A DNA stretch of 64,000 bases from DASQHL01 sp963843685 (lineage in GTDB: Bacteria > Chloroflexota > Dehalococcoidia > DSTF01 > JACRBR01): NCBI GenBank assembly GCA_963843685.1, contig CAWJLO010000011.1, positions 45,461 to 109,460 on the forward strand, read 5' to 3'. Positions 1 through 7,925 of the stretch are shown here, piece by piece. The notes beneath the pieces are model-generated. The model saw only the letters and a program-made list of their open reading frames with translations, had not been told where the DNA came from and did not search any database. Position numbers and translations under genes: made by a program. Position 1 is the first letter of the stretch. The number at the start of each line of letters is the position of its first letter.

Positions 1-2
1 GG

Positions 3-95
3 CTCGCCGGCCGTATCCCCGCGAAGGCCTACGCCTCCGCCAGCAGCCCGACCGAAGGCGTCGCCGCGGCCGCGCGCGAGAAGGCACCGGCGTGA
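3..95 (+). CDS. thiG: thiazole synthase ThiG, C-terminal end only
   Basis: Only the last 30 codons lie in the window; the gene begins upstream of it. The visible tail contains LAGRIPAKAYASASSPTEG, the conserved end of ThiG, which forms the thiazole phosphate ring of thiamine from deoxyxylulose phosphate, dehydroglycine and ThiS-thiocarboxylate. The stop TGA shares bases with the GTG start of thiE (GTGA), so the genes are translationally coupled. The identification rests on this short tail plus the thiE-thiS-thiO context. Confidence 0.8.
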   Translation, partial: LAGRIPAKAYASASSPTEGVAAAAREKAPA

Positions 96-734
96 CTCGA
101 CGGCATGTCCCGGCTCCGGCGCTCATGCTCGTCACCGATTCAGCGCGCCTCCGCGGCCGCAGTCTCGACCACGTTGTCGGCGCAGCCGTCGACGGCGGCG
201 TGAACATCGTCCAGCTCCGCGAGAAGTCGATGCCACGTCCGGACCTCATCGCGCTCGCGATGCGCCTTCACGAGATCCTCGAGCGCCGCGCCCTCCTCCT
301 CATCAATGGCGATGTCGACGCGGCGATCGACTCCGGCGCCGACGGCGTCCATCTGCCGGCGAACGGCATCTCGATCGCTGAGGCGCGAGACCGCATCGGC
401 CCCGACATGCTGATCTCATCTGCCGTCCACAGCCTCGACGAGGCGGTGGCAGCGCAGCGCGAAGGCGCCGACCTCCTCGTGCTCGGCTCCGTCTTCCCGT
501 CCGCCACCCACCCCGGCGGCGCCGCCCTCGGCCTCGACGCCTTCGCCGACGATCTGCGCGCAGGTCCGTGCCCCCGTCATCGGCATCGGTGGCATTACGC
601 CCGAGAACGCCGCAGCCGTCATGCGCGCAGGCGCGACCGGTGTCGCCGCCATCGGCGCCATCTTCGATGCCGCGGACCCCCGCGCCGCCGCCTCCGACCT
701 CTCGCTCGCCATCGGCGCCGGAGCTCGCGCCTGA
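92..734 (+). CDS. thiE: thiamine phosphate synthase ThiE (apparent frameshift)
   Basis: ThiE couples the pyrimidine and thiazole moieties to give thiamine phosphate. The first frame carries the TIM-barrel motifs VQLREK and DGVHLPA and then LVLGSVFPSATHPG. Near position 557 the frame must shift by one base; the next frame continues with VRAPVIGIGGITPENAAAV and GVAAIGAIF, the phosphate-binding end of the barrel, to a TGA at 732-734. Without the shift the protein ends in Arg/His-rich noise. A single extra base explains it, by mutation or sequencing error. GTG start overlaps the thiG stop. About 213 residues after repair, normal for the family. Confidence 0.88.
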
Positions 735-735
735 G

Positions 736-942
736 ATGAAGATCACCGTAAACGGCAAGCCGCGCGAGATCGACCGCGAGATGCCCCTCCCGGACTTCCT
801 CCGCGCGCACGACATCAACCCCCGCCTCGTCGCCGTCGCCATCAACGGCGATGTGATCCCGAAGGATCAGTACGCATCGGCGACCGTCCGCGCCGGCGAC
901 GCGCTGGAGGTCGTCCGCATGGTCGGCGGTGGCGCCCGATGA
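736..942 (+). CDS. thiS: sulfur carrier protein ThiS
   Basis: A 68-residue ubiquitin-like sulfur carrier that delivers sulfur to ThiG. It starts MKITVNGKPREID, the usual first beta strand, and has the typical VAVAINGDVIP segment. ThiS normally ends in Gly-Gly, which is adenylated and thiocarboxylated; here the end is MVGGGAR, with two residues after the glycines. Either the tail is trimmed before use or the annotated end is slightly off. The ATG is one base after the thiE stop, and the TGA overlaps the ATG of thiO (ATGA). Confidence 0.85.
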   Translation: MKITVNGKPREIDREMPLPDFLRAHDINPRLVAVAINGDVIPKDQYASATVRAGDALEVVRMVGGGAR

Positions 943-2045
943 GCAGCGACGTCGTCATCGTCGGCGGCGGCATCGTCGGCTGCGCCTGCGCGTGGGAACT
1001 GGCGAAGGCCGGCGCGAGCGTCACGCTGCTCGAATACGGCAAGACCGGCATGCAGGCGACCAACGCCGCCGCCGGCATGCTCGCGCCGCTGATCGAATCG
1101 GACGGCCCCGGCCCGATGCTCGCTTTCGGCCTGCGCGCCATGCGCGAGTACCCGAACCTTGTCGCCGAGGTCGAGGCGGCATGCGGCTTCGACCTCGAGT
1201 ACCGCGCGACCGGCATCCTGAAGGTCGCCTTCGAAGAGGATCAGCTCACCGTCCTCAGCCGCCGCCTCGCCTGGCAGCGCGAGCTCGGACTCCCGCTCGA
1301 ACCCCTCGACGCCGAAGTCTGCCGCGAAATGGAGCCGCGTCTGAGCCCTCGCGTCGTCGGCGGCGTCTTCTCTCCGTCCGAAGGCAACGTGAGCAACCAG
1401 CTCCTCGCCCTCGGACTGGAGCGCGCCGCCCAGGCCCTCGGAGCCGACGTCCGCAACCGCACCCCCGTCACCGGCTTCACCACGAAGTCCGGCCGCGTCA
1501 CGCACGTCCGCTCCAACGATCAATCCTTCGCCTGCGACGTCGTCGTGCTCGCCGCCGGCGCCCGCTCCGGCCAGATCGCGCGCAAACTGCGCGCCGTTCT
1601 TCCCGTCGAGCCCGTCCGCGGTCAGATGATCGCCCTCGGCGGCATGCGCACGCCCATCCAGCACGTCGTCTGGGGCCCCGATGGCTATCTGGTCCCGCGC
1701 GCCAACGGCCTCGTCTTCGCCGGCGCCACCGTCGAACACGTCGGCTTCCGTCGGCGCACCACGAAGCGCGGCATCGCCGGTATTCGTGCGATGGCCTCCC
1801 GCCTCGTCCCCCAGCTCGCCTCCGCGAAGCAGCACTTCGAGTGGGCCGGCCTCCGCCCCGGCACACCCGACGATCTTCCCCTCATCGGCCCGATGCCGTC
1901 ACTCGAGAACGTTGTCGCCGCCACCGGCCACTACCGAAACGGCATCCTCCTCGGCCCGCTCACCGGCAAGCTCGTCGCGCATGGCATCACCACAGGTGAC
2001 TGGTCCGCCGTCCCGCCCGAGTTCAGCCCGTCGCGCGTTATGTAA
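939..2045 (+). CDS. thiO: glycine oxidase ThiO, FAD-dependent
   Basis: A 368-residue DAO-family flavoenzyme. The N-terminus has the Rossmann dinucleotide motif VVIVGGGIVGCACAWELA, followed by TNAAAGMLAPL, typical of ThiO. The C-terminal part has the WAGLRPGTPDDLPLIGP segment shared by glycine oxidases. In aerobic thiamine synthesis it oxidises glycine to the imine used by ThiG; a ThiH radical enzyme is not seen here. It is the last gene of the thiG-E-S-O operon and its start overlaps the thiS stop. Confidence 0.92.
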   Translation: MSSDVVIVGGGIVGCACAWELAKAGASVTLLEYGKTGMQATNAAAGMLAPLIESDGPGPMLAFGLRAMREYPNLVAEVEAACGFDLEYRATGILKVAFEEDQLTVLSRRLAWQRELGLPLEPLDAEVCREMEPRLSPRVVGGVFSPSEGNVSNQLLALGLERAAQALGADVRNRTPVTGFTTKSGRVTHVRSNDQSFACDVVVLAAGARSGQIARKLRAVLPVEPVRGQMIALGGMRTPIQHVVWGPDGYLVPRANGLVFAGATVEHVGFRRRTTKRGIAGIRAMASRLVPQLASAKQHFEWAGLRPGTPDDLPLIGPMPSLENVVAATGHYRNGILLGPLTGKLVAHGITTGDWSAVPPEFSPSRVM

Positions 2046-2117
2046 GTTCCGGCGCGCGCATTCCGCTTCCCGCCATCCTCCCACTACACTCCGGTTGGAG
2101 GAGAAGGGAGTCGCATC

Positions 2118-2690
2118 ATGCCGCACGGCTACGAGATCGGACTGTTCATCCACATTCTGGGCGTCGTGACGCTCGCCGCCGCCATCGCCCTCGGATTCGC
2201 GGCGTTCAGCATGATGCGCCGCGCCACCACCGTGCAGGAGGTGCGCGTCTGGGGCGGCATCGGTCGCATCCTCAGCCAGTACTACGTCAGCTCCGTCGCC
2301 GCCCTCGTCATCCTCCTTTCCGGCGGCTACGTCATCAGCAAGCTGGATCCGCTCTACAGTTGGAGCGACGGCTGGATCATGTGGTCGCTCATCGCCCTCA
2401 TCGTCGCTGTCGCCGGCAATCTCGCCGTGATCACGCCACGCATGAAGGCTGTCGGCGCCGCCGCAGGCCCCGCTCCCGACGGTCCCGTCCCCGCGAGCGT
2501 GACTGAGAAGCTGTCCGACCCTGCGCTCTTCGCCGCGATACACGGCAACATGATGCTCTTCATCGCCATCGTCTGGAACATGACGACGAAGCCGGGCGGC
2601 GTCGGCGCCTTCCTCGCCATCGTCATCCTCGGCGCCATCGGCGCCGCCTCCGCCTTCCCCATGTACCAGCGCCAGCAGAAGGCGCGCTGA
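2118..2690 (+). CDS. four-helix integral membrane protein, DUF2269-like
   Basis: A 190-residue hydrophobic protein with about four membrane segments: near residues 8-30 (FIHILGVVTLAAAIALGFAA), 50-70, 88-108 and 160-182. The opening GLFIHILGV with a His in helix 1 resembles DUF2269 and related predicted integral membrane families. A strong purine-rich SD (GGAGGAGAAGGGAG) precedes the ATG. No catalytic motif was recognised. It stands alone between thiO and miaB, and its function is unknown. Confidence 0.7.
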   Translation: MPHGYEIGLFIHILGVVTLAAAIALGFAAFSMMRRATTVQEVRVWGGIGRILSQYYVSSVAALVILLSGGYVISKLDPLYSWSDGWIMWSLIALIVAVAGNLAVITPRMKAVGAAAGPAPDGPVPASVTEKLSDPALFAAIHGNMMLFIAIVWNMTTKPGGVGAFLAIVILGAIGAASAFPMYQRQQKAR

Positions 2691-2778
2691 AGCAGCATCG
2701 CCCCGCGCTCGATACACTGCCCTCCGTCGATCCAGACGGACCGTCGCGACGACGCGCCGTCACGACGGCGGAGGCCGC

Positions 2779-4059
2779 ATGAAGTACCACATCTGGACCG
2801 TCGGCTGCCAGATGAACGTCGCCGACTCCCGCAAGCTCGCCGCCGGCCTCGACCGCGCCGGCTGCACGCCCGTCGACGCCCCCGAACACGCCGACCTCGT
2901 CGTCCTCAACACCTGCTCCGTCCGCGAGCACGCGGAGGACCGCGCCATCGGCCAGCTCGGCCGCCTCAAGAAGCTCCGCGCCCGCGGCCAGGACGTGAAG
3001 ATCGCCGTCATGGGCTGCATGGTCGGCCCCCGCCACGACGACCTCCGCCGCCGCTTCCCCTACGTCGATGCCTTCGCCCGCCCGCAGGACTTCGCACCCA
3101 TCATGGAGATCGCCGGGGTCGACGACACCGGCGGCGAGTTCTGGCCTAACACTTTCGCCACACCCGACTCCGTCACCGCCTTCGTCCCCGTCGTCCACGG
3201 CTGCGACAAGTTCTGCACCTACTGCATCGTCCCCTACCGCCGCGGCCGCGAGAAGAGCCGCACCATCGACGACGTCCGCAACGAGATCGAGCACTACTGC
3301 GCGCGCGGCGTCCGTGAAGTCACCCTGCTCGGCCAGACCGTGGAGGCGTACGGTCACGACCTCCCCGATCAGCCCGACCTCGGCGACCTCATGCGCGCGG
3401 TCCACGACACGCCCGGCCTCGACCGCATCCGCTTCCTCACGTCCTACCCGAAGGACATGACCCCGCGCATCGTCGATGCCGTCGCCGCGCTCCCGAAGGT
3501 CTGCGAGAACTTCAACATCCCCGTGCAGTCCGGCGACGACGACGTCCTCGCCCGCATGCGCCGCGGCTACACGCTCGACGAGTACCTCGAGAAGTTCCAC
3601 CTCGTCCGCTCGAAGATCCCGCACGCCGCCATGGTCACCGATGTCATCGTCGGCTTCTGCGGCGAGACGGACGCCGAGTTCCAGCACACCTACGACCTCC
3701 TCGCCATGCTCCGCTTCGACAAGGTGCACGTCGCCGCCTACTCCCCGCGCCCCGGCACCATCGCCCACCGCCAGCTCGCCGACGACGTGCCTGCCGCCGT
3801 CAAGCAGGAGCGCCTCAAAGCGGTCGAGCAGCTCGAAGCGCGCGTCTCCGCCGAGATCAATCAGCGATTTCTTGACACCGAACAGCGCGTCCTTGTCGAA
3901 AGCCGCCGCGAGGGCCGCTGGACCGGTCGTAACCGCCTCGGCAAGCTGGTACACTTCGATGGTGACGCGGAGATAGGACAGCTCGTCGACGTCCGCATCA
4001 CGAACGCCACCGCCTGGTCATTGCAAGGAACAGCGCTCCCCGCACCGGTCCCTGCGTAG
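2779..4059 (+). CDS. miaB: tRNA-2-methylthio-N6-dimethylallyladenosine synthase MiaB
   Basis: A 426-residue radical SAM methylthiotransferase acting on A37 of tRNAs that read UNN codons. The N-terminal UPF0004 domain has Cys10 (TVGCQMN), Cys46 (LNTCSVRE) and Cys80 (VMGCMVG) for the auxiliary cluster. The radical SAM motif CxxxCxxC is at Cys142, Cys146 and Cys149 (GCDKFCTYC). The end, from about residue 360, is a TRAM RNA-binding domain. Length and all six cysteines fit MiaB; the related MtaB is less likely given the NTCSVRE signature. Confidence 0.95.
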   Translation: MKYHIWTVGCQMNVADSRKLAAGLDRAGCTPVDAPEHADLVVLNTCSVREHAEDRAIGQLGRLKKLRARGQDVKIAVMGCMVGPRHDDLRRRFPYVDAFARPQDFAPIMEIAGVDDTGGEFWPNTFATPDSVTAFVPVVHGCDKFCTYCIVPYRRGREKSRTIDDVRNEIEHYCARGVREVTLLGQTVEAYGHDLPDQPDLGDLMRAVHDTPGLDRIRFLTSYPKDMTPRIVDAVAALPKVCENFNIPVQSGDDDVLARMRRGYTLDEYLEKFHLVRSKIPHAAMVTDVIVGFCGETDAEFQHTYDLLAMLRFDKVHVAAYSPRPGTIAHRQLADDVPAAVKQERLKAVEQLEARVSAEINQRFLDTEQRVLVESRREGRWTGRNRLGKLVHFDGDAEIGQLVDVRITNATAWSLQGTALPAPVPA

Positions 4060-4060
4060 C

Positions 4061-4186
4061 ATGTTCGGCTCGTTCGATATTCTCGCACTGCCATTGCTGG
4101 CCGGGGTCGGCGCGTTTGCGTTGGTCGGCCTGATCTGGAATCTGACCGAAGGGTACTTCGAGGAACGCCGCAAGGATCAGCGATAG
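4061..4186 (+). CDS. small single-helix membrane protein, 41 residues
   Basis: A short reading frame starting MFGSFDILALP one base after the miaB stop and ending four bases before the Nudix gene. Residues 8-28 form one hydrophobic segment (LALPLLAGVGAFALVGLIW), followed by a charged tail EERRKDQR. The tight spacing suggests it is translated within a miaB-small-ORF-Nudix unit. No family was recognised, and the small size limits certainty. Confidence 0.5.
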   Translation: MFGSFDILALPLLAGVGAFALVGLIWNLTEGYFEERRKDQR

Positions 4187-4190
4187 TTCC

Positions 4191-4889
4191 GTGCCACCCC
4201 GATCATCATCGAAAGCCGCGCCCCATGTCGTGGCGCCACCGCCGGTGGCGCCACCGCTGGTGGCCGTCGTCGTCGTCATCTTCACGGTGGTCGACGACGA
4301 TCTGCGCGTACTCCTGATTCGACGTAGCGCCGGGCCGTTCAGCGACTACTGGGCGCTCCCCGGCGGTTTCCTCGCGGAAGGCGAAACCCTCGACCGCGCC
4401 GCTGCCCGCAAACTCCTCGATGAGACGGGCGTCTCGGACGTCTACCTGGAGCAGCTCTACACCTTCGGCGAGCTCTCCCGCGGCGAAGGCGCCGGCCGCG
4501 GCGTCGCCATCACCTACTTCGCCCTCGTCCAGTACGGGCAGGTCCGCCTGCGCGAGAGCGACACCTGGCAGCCCCAGTGGCACAGCGTCTACAAGCTCCC
4601 CCCTCTCGCCTTCGACAACAACGCCGTCGTCGACTACGCCGTCCGCCGCCTGCGCTCCAAGCTCGACTACACGAACGTCGCCTACAGCCTGCTGCCGAGG
4701 CAGTTCACCCTCAGCGACCTCCAGGAGGTCTACGAGGCCATCCTCGACCGCGAGCTGGACAAGCGGAACTTCCGCCGCCGCATGCTCTCGCTCGGCATCA
4801 TCAAGCCTGCCGGCGCCACCCGCATGGAGGGCGCCCACCGCCCCGCCCAGCTCTTCACCTTCACCCGCCGCGAACCCGTGCAGGTGTAG
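4191..4889 (+). CDS. Nudix-domain protein with C-terminal winged helix, NrtR-like regulator
   Basis: A 232-residue protein starting at GTG. Residues about 25-150 form a Nudix fold. The Nudix box reads GGFLAEGETLDRAAARKLLD and then ETGV, so two acidic positions of the catalytic REUXEE element are changed (Arg-Lys and Asp). Residues about 160-225 (FTLSDLQEVYEAIL to the FRRRMLSLGII helix) match the winged-helix half of NrtR and related ADP-ribose-sensing repressors. A degenerate box with a winged helix argues for a sensor-regulator over a hydrolase. No NAD-synthesis gene is adjacent, so the regulon is unknown. Confidence 0.75.
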   Translation: MPPRSSSKAAPHVVAPPPVAPPLVAVVVVIFTVVDDDLRVLLIRRSAGPFSDYWALPGGFLAEGETLDRAAARKLLDETGVSDVYLEQLYTFGELSRGEGAGRGVAITYFALVQYGQVRLRESDTWQPQWHSVYKLPPLAFDNNAVVDYAVRRLRSKLDYTNVAYSLLPRQFTLSDLQEVYEAILDRELDKRNFRRRMLSLGIIKPAGATRMEGAHRPAQLFTFTRREPVQV

Positions 4890-4999
4890 CGGCACACCAG
4901 TAATGGTGCACCGGCAGGATCGCGCGCAGGCATGGGTGCATGCCCGTCGTCCACCTCGAACCGTGAAGACGCTGCGTCACTGATCGGGTGCGATCCTGG

Positions 5000-7189
5000 C
5001 TACTCCTTCACCAGCACCCGCACCGGCTCCGCCTGCATCGCCCGTGGCGCCTCGACGCTGATCCGCGGCACCAGCCGGTCAAGCCAGTCCGGGAACCACC
5101 AGTTCGCCTCGCCCATCACCTGCATCAGCGCCGGTACCAGGATCAGCCGGATGATCGTCGCATCGATGAAGATCGCCGTCGCCAGCCCGATGCCGAACTC
5201 CTTGATCACGCGCTGATCCCCCAGCGCGAAGCTCAGGAACACCGCGACCATGATCCCCGCCGCGGCCGTGATCAGACGCGTCGTCAACGAAAGCCCGTGC
5301 GCCACCGACCCCGACGCGTCCCCCGTCCGCAGGTACTCCTCCCTGATCCGGCTCACGAGGAACACCTCATAGTCCATCGAGAGCCCGAACAGGATCGCGA
5401 ACATGAACATCGGCAAGAACGACTCCACCGGCCCCGTCCGCGTCACCCCGATCAGGCTCGCCCCCCAACCCCACTGGAACACGGCCACCATCACGCCGTA
5501 CGCCGCGCCGATCGCCAGCAGGTTCATCAGCGCCGCCTTGAGCGGCACCAGCACCGACCGGAACACCGCCATCAGCAGCAGGAAGCTCAGCCCGATCACC
5601 GACGCGAACAGCAGCGGCAGCCGTCCCGTGATCTGGTCCCCGATGTCGATGAACGCGGCCGTCGTCCCGCCGACGTACGCCTGCGCCCCCTGCCCCGCCG
5701 TGCTCGCGGCCAGTGTCGTCCGTAGATTGTGCACCAGCGTCGCCGTCGCCGCGTCCTGCGGCGACGTCGTCGGCGTCACGATGATCGTCGCCGCCGTCTT
5801 CTCCGGATTGAAGCGCGGCTCCCCCACCGCCTTCACCCCCGGCAGCGATGTCAGCTCCGCAGGCAGCGCATTCACAACCTCGGCGCCCGCCGCACTGTCG
5901 ACGCGCAGCGCCACGACGATCGGACCGTTGAACCCCGGACCGAACCCGGCCGACAGCAGGTCGTACGCCCGCCGCGACGTGAAGCTCTCCGGGTTGTTTC
6001 CCGCGTCGGAGGACCCCAGCTGGATGCTGAACAGCGGGATCGAAAGCGCGATCAGGACGCCGAGCGAGATCACCAGCGCCGGCACCGGCACCCGCTGGAT
6101 CAGCCGGCTCAGCCGGTACCCCATCCCGCTCTCGCCTTCGTGGGCCACCGGCTTGATTCCCGGCACCCGCCAGCTATCGATGCGCCGTCCGATCACCTTC
6201 AGCACCGCCGGCATCACGATCAGGGCCACTACGACGGCCAGGCCGACGATCACCGCCGCCGCCGTCCCCAGGTCCGCCACGAACTGGATCCCCACGGCCC
6301 AGAGCCCCAGCATCGCGATCACTACCGTCGAGCCGGCGAACAGCACTGACCGTCCCGCCGTCATCGCCGCCTGCGCGATCGCGTCATCCACGCTCATCCC
6401 GCGCGCCAGCCCCTCGCGATAGCGCGTCACGATCAGCAGCGCATAATCGATCCCGACGCCCAGCCCGATCATCGCCCCGAACTCCGGCGTGAACGACGGC
6501 AGCGCTACGAACCGCGTGCCGATCCCGATCAGCAGCATCCCGGACACCAGCGCGAGCATCGCCGTGATGATCGGCAGCCCCATCGCCACCACCGAGCCGA
6601 AGGCGACCAGCAGGATCAACACGGCCGCGGCGATCCCGATCAACTCCGCCGTGTTCCCCAGGCCTCCTCGCTCCGTCGCATTCACGACAGAGCCGCCCGC
6701 CTCCACCTGGAAATCGCTGGTCGAAACCTGCTTCCGCAGCGCCATCAGCGCATCGGCGCTCCCCGCTTTCAGGTCGCGCGTCTTGCTGTCGTACTGGACG
6801 CTGATCCGCGCGATCGTCCCGTCGGCGGAGATCGTGTCCTGACCGCCGTAGGGCGACGTCACGTCGACGACCTCCGGCAGCGCCTTCAGCTGGCCAACCA
6901 GCGTGTCGATCTTCGCGTGCACTTGCGGGTCATCGACGCCCGCCGCCGCCTTCACGACCACCGTGGCGCTATCGCCCGCCTGCTGCGGGAAGCGCGCGTG
7001 CAGCAGGTCGACGGCCTGCTGCGCCTCCGTTCCCTTGAAGCTGAACGCGTCCGTGTAGCTGCCCTTGAAGGCGCTGAACGCCAACACCAGCGTCGCCAGG
7101 GCGACGGCCGTCGCCCCCAGCACCCACCACGGATGGCGCGCCGCAAACCGCGGCCAGGTCTCGAATAGAAAGGAACGCTTTGCGTGCAT
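5000..7189 (-). CDS. MMPL/RND-family exporter
   Basis: A 729-residue protein with the two-fold MMPL layout: one N-terminal helix, an external domain, a five-to-six-helix block, then a repeat. The motifs GVGIDYALLIVTRYREG and GLSMDYEVFLVSRIREEY are the paired proton-relay signatures in helix 4 of each half. Such proteins export lipids, siderophores or drugs by proton antiport. An AAGGAG SD (7200-7205) lies 10 bases before the ATG. It is divergent from a TetR gene with a perfect palindrome between them, so TetR control is likely. The substrate cannot be told. Confidence 0.88.
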   Translation of the reverse strand: MHAKRSFLFETWPRFAARHPWWVLGATAVALATLVLAFSAFKGSYTDAFSFKGTEAQQAVDLLHARFPQQAGDSATVVVKAAAGVDDPQVHAKIDTLVGQLKALPEVVDVTSPYGGQDTISADGTIARISVQYDSKTRDLKAGSADALMALRKQVSTSDFQVEAGGSVVNATERGGLGNTAELIGIAAAVLILLVAFGSVVAMGLPIITAMLALVSGMLLIGIGTRFVALPSFTPEFGAMIGLGVGIDYALLIVTRYREGLARGMSVDDAIAQAAMTAGRSVLFAGSTVVIAMLGLWAVGIQFVADLGTAAAVIVGLAVVVALIVMPAVLKVIGRRIDSWRVPGIKPVAHEGESGMGYRLSRLIQRVPVPALVISLGVLIALSIPLFSIQLGSSDAGNNPESFTSRRAYDLLSAGFGPGFNGPIVVALRVDSAAGAEVVNALPAELTSLPGVKAVGEPRFNPEKTAATIIVTPTTSPQDAATATLVHNLRTTLAASTAGQGAQAYVGGTTAAFIDIGDQITGRLPLLFASVIGLSFLLLMAVFRSVLVPLKAALMNLLAIGAAYGVMVAVFQWGWGASLIGVTRTGPVESFLPMFMFAILFGLSMDYEVFLVSRIREEYLRTGDASGSVAHGLSLTTRLITAAAGIMVAVFLSFALGDQRVIKEFGIGLATAIFIDATIIRLILVPALMQVMGEANWWFPDWLDRLVPRISVEAPRAMQAEPVRVLVKE

Positions 7190-7232
7190 GTGCCGGGGAC
7201 TCCTTGACGGTAACGGGATGTCGTCATATTAT

Positions 7233-7250
7233 GAACCGGAGTTCCGGTTC
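7233..7250. promoter_or_regulatory. candidate TetR operator, perfect inverted repeat
   Basis: The 18-bp site GAACCGGA-gt-TCCGGTTC has two perfect 8-bp arms around a 2-bp centre. It lies in the 91-bp gap between the divergent MMPL and TetR genes, the expected place for a TetR dimer to repress both. Binding by this TetR is inferred. Confidence 0.65.
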
Positions 7251-7280
7251 TCGCAAGGAAACTCAGGTTAAGGTTCCGTT

Positions 7281-7862
7281 ATGGTCGATTCCACTCACGC
7301 TGCCCGCGCCGAGCGCTCCGACGCCGTCCTCAATCGCGCCCGCATCCTCGACGCCGCTAGACATATCTTCGCCATCCGTGGCCTCGAAGCGGAGATGAAG
7401 GACATCGCCGCCCGCGCCGATGTCGGCGTCGGCACCCTCTATCGGCACTTTGAGAGCCGCGACGGTCTGCTCTCCGCCCTCCTCGACGAAACCCGCGTCG
7501 AGCTGCTGGGCCACGTCCAGTCCGCCGTCGCGAACCACACGCCCGCCGACGCCTTCCGCGCCATCTTCGTCGCCGCCGCCGACGTCTTCGAGCGCTTCGG
7601 CGCCCTCATCGAGGTGGCCATGGCCCGCAAACTCGACGTCGACGAGCGCCAGATCGACGAGTTCACCACCACGATGGACGCCCTGCTCGCCCGCGGCATT
7701 TCGGACGGTTCCTTCCGGCCGGACCTTGATATTCCCGTGACACGCGCCGCCGTCGAATCTGTCTTCATCTCCGGCAAGTTCGTCGAACTCGCCCGCGACC
7801 GCGGCTACGCCGCCGCAGCAGACGCCCTCTCCCGCACGTTCCTCGACGGCATGACCTCGTAG
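7281..7862 (+). CDS. TetR-family transcriptional regulator
   Basis: A 193-residue protein with the TetR N-terminal HTH: ILDAARHIFAIRGLEAEMKD, then IAARADVGVGTLYRHFESRD, a near-consensus recognition helix. The rest is the ligand-binding and dimer domain (MARKLDVDERQIDEFTT region). It is divergent from the MMPL exporter and most likely represses that exporter and itself through the palindrome at 7233-7250. The inducer is unknown. Confidence 0.9.
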   Translation: MVDSTHAARAERSDAVLNRARILDAARHIFAIRGLEAEMKDIAARADVGVGTLYRHFESRDGLLSALLDETRVELLGHVQSAVANHTPADAFRAIFVAAADVFERFGALIEVAMARKLDVDERQIDEFTTTMDALLARGISDGSFRPDLDIPVTRAAVESVFISGKFVELARDRGYAAAADALSRTFLDGMTS

Positions 7863-7925
7863 ACCATTACGTCAAGCTATCGACGCTCCGCGGCTTCAGC
7901 GCCCGTCCCCGCGCGCCGATCATCT

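Noticed and set aside
92..734. Programmed ribosomal frameshift in thiE
   Set aside because: No slippery heptamer or downstream pseudoknot was seen, and similar one-base shifts occur in many unrelated genes of the window.
1681..4983. Several Ser/Thr/Pro- or Arg-rich frames inside thiO, miaB and the Nudix gene
   Set aside because: These are shifted or antisense readings of well-identified genes in GC-rich DNA.
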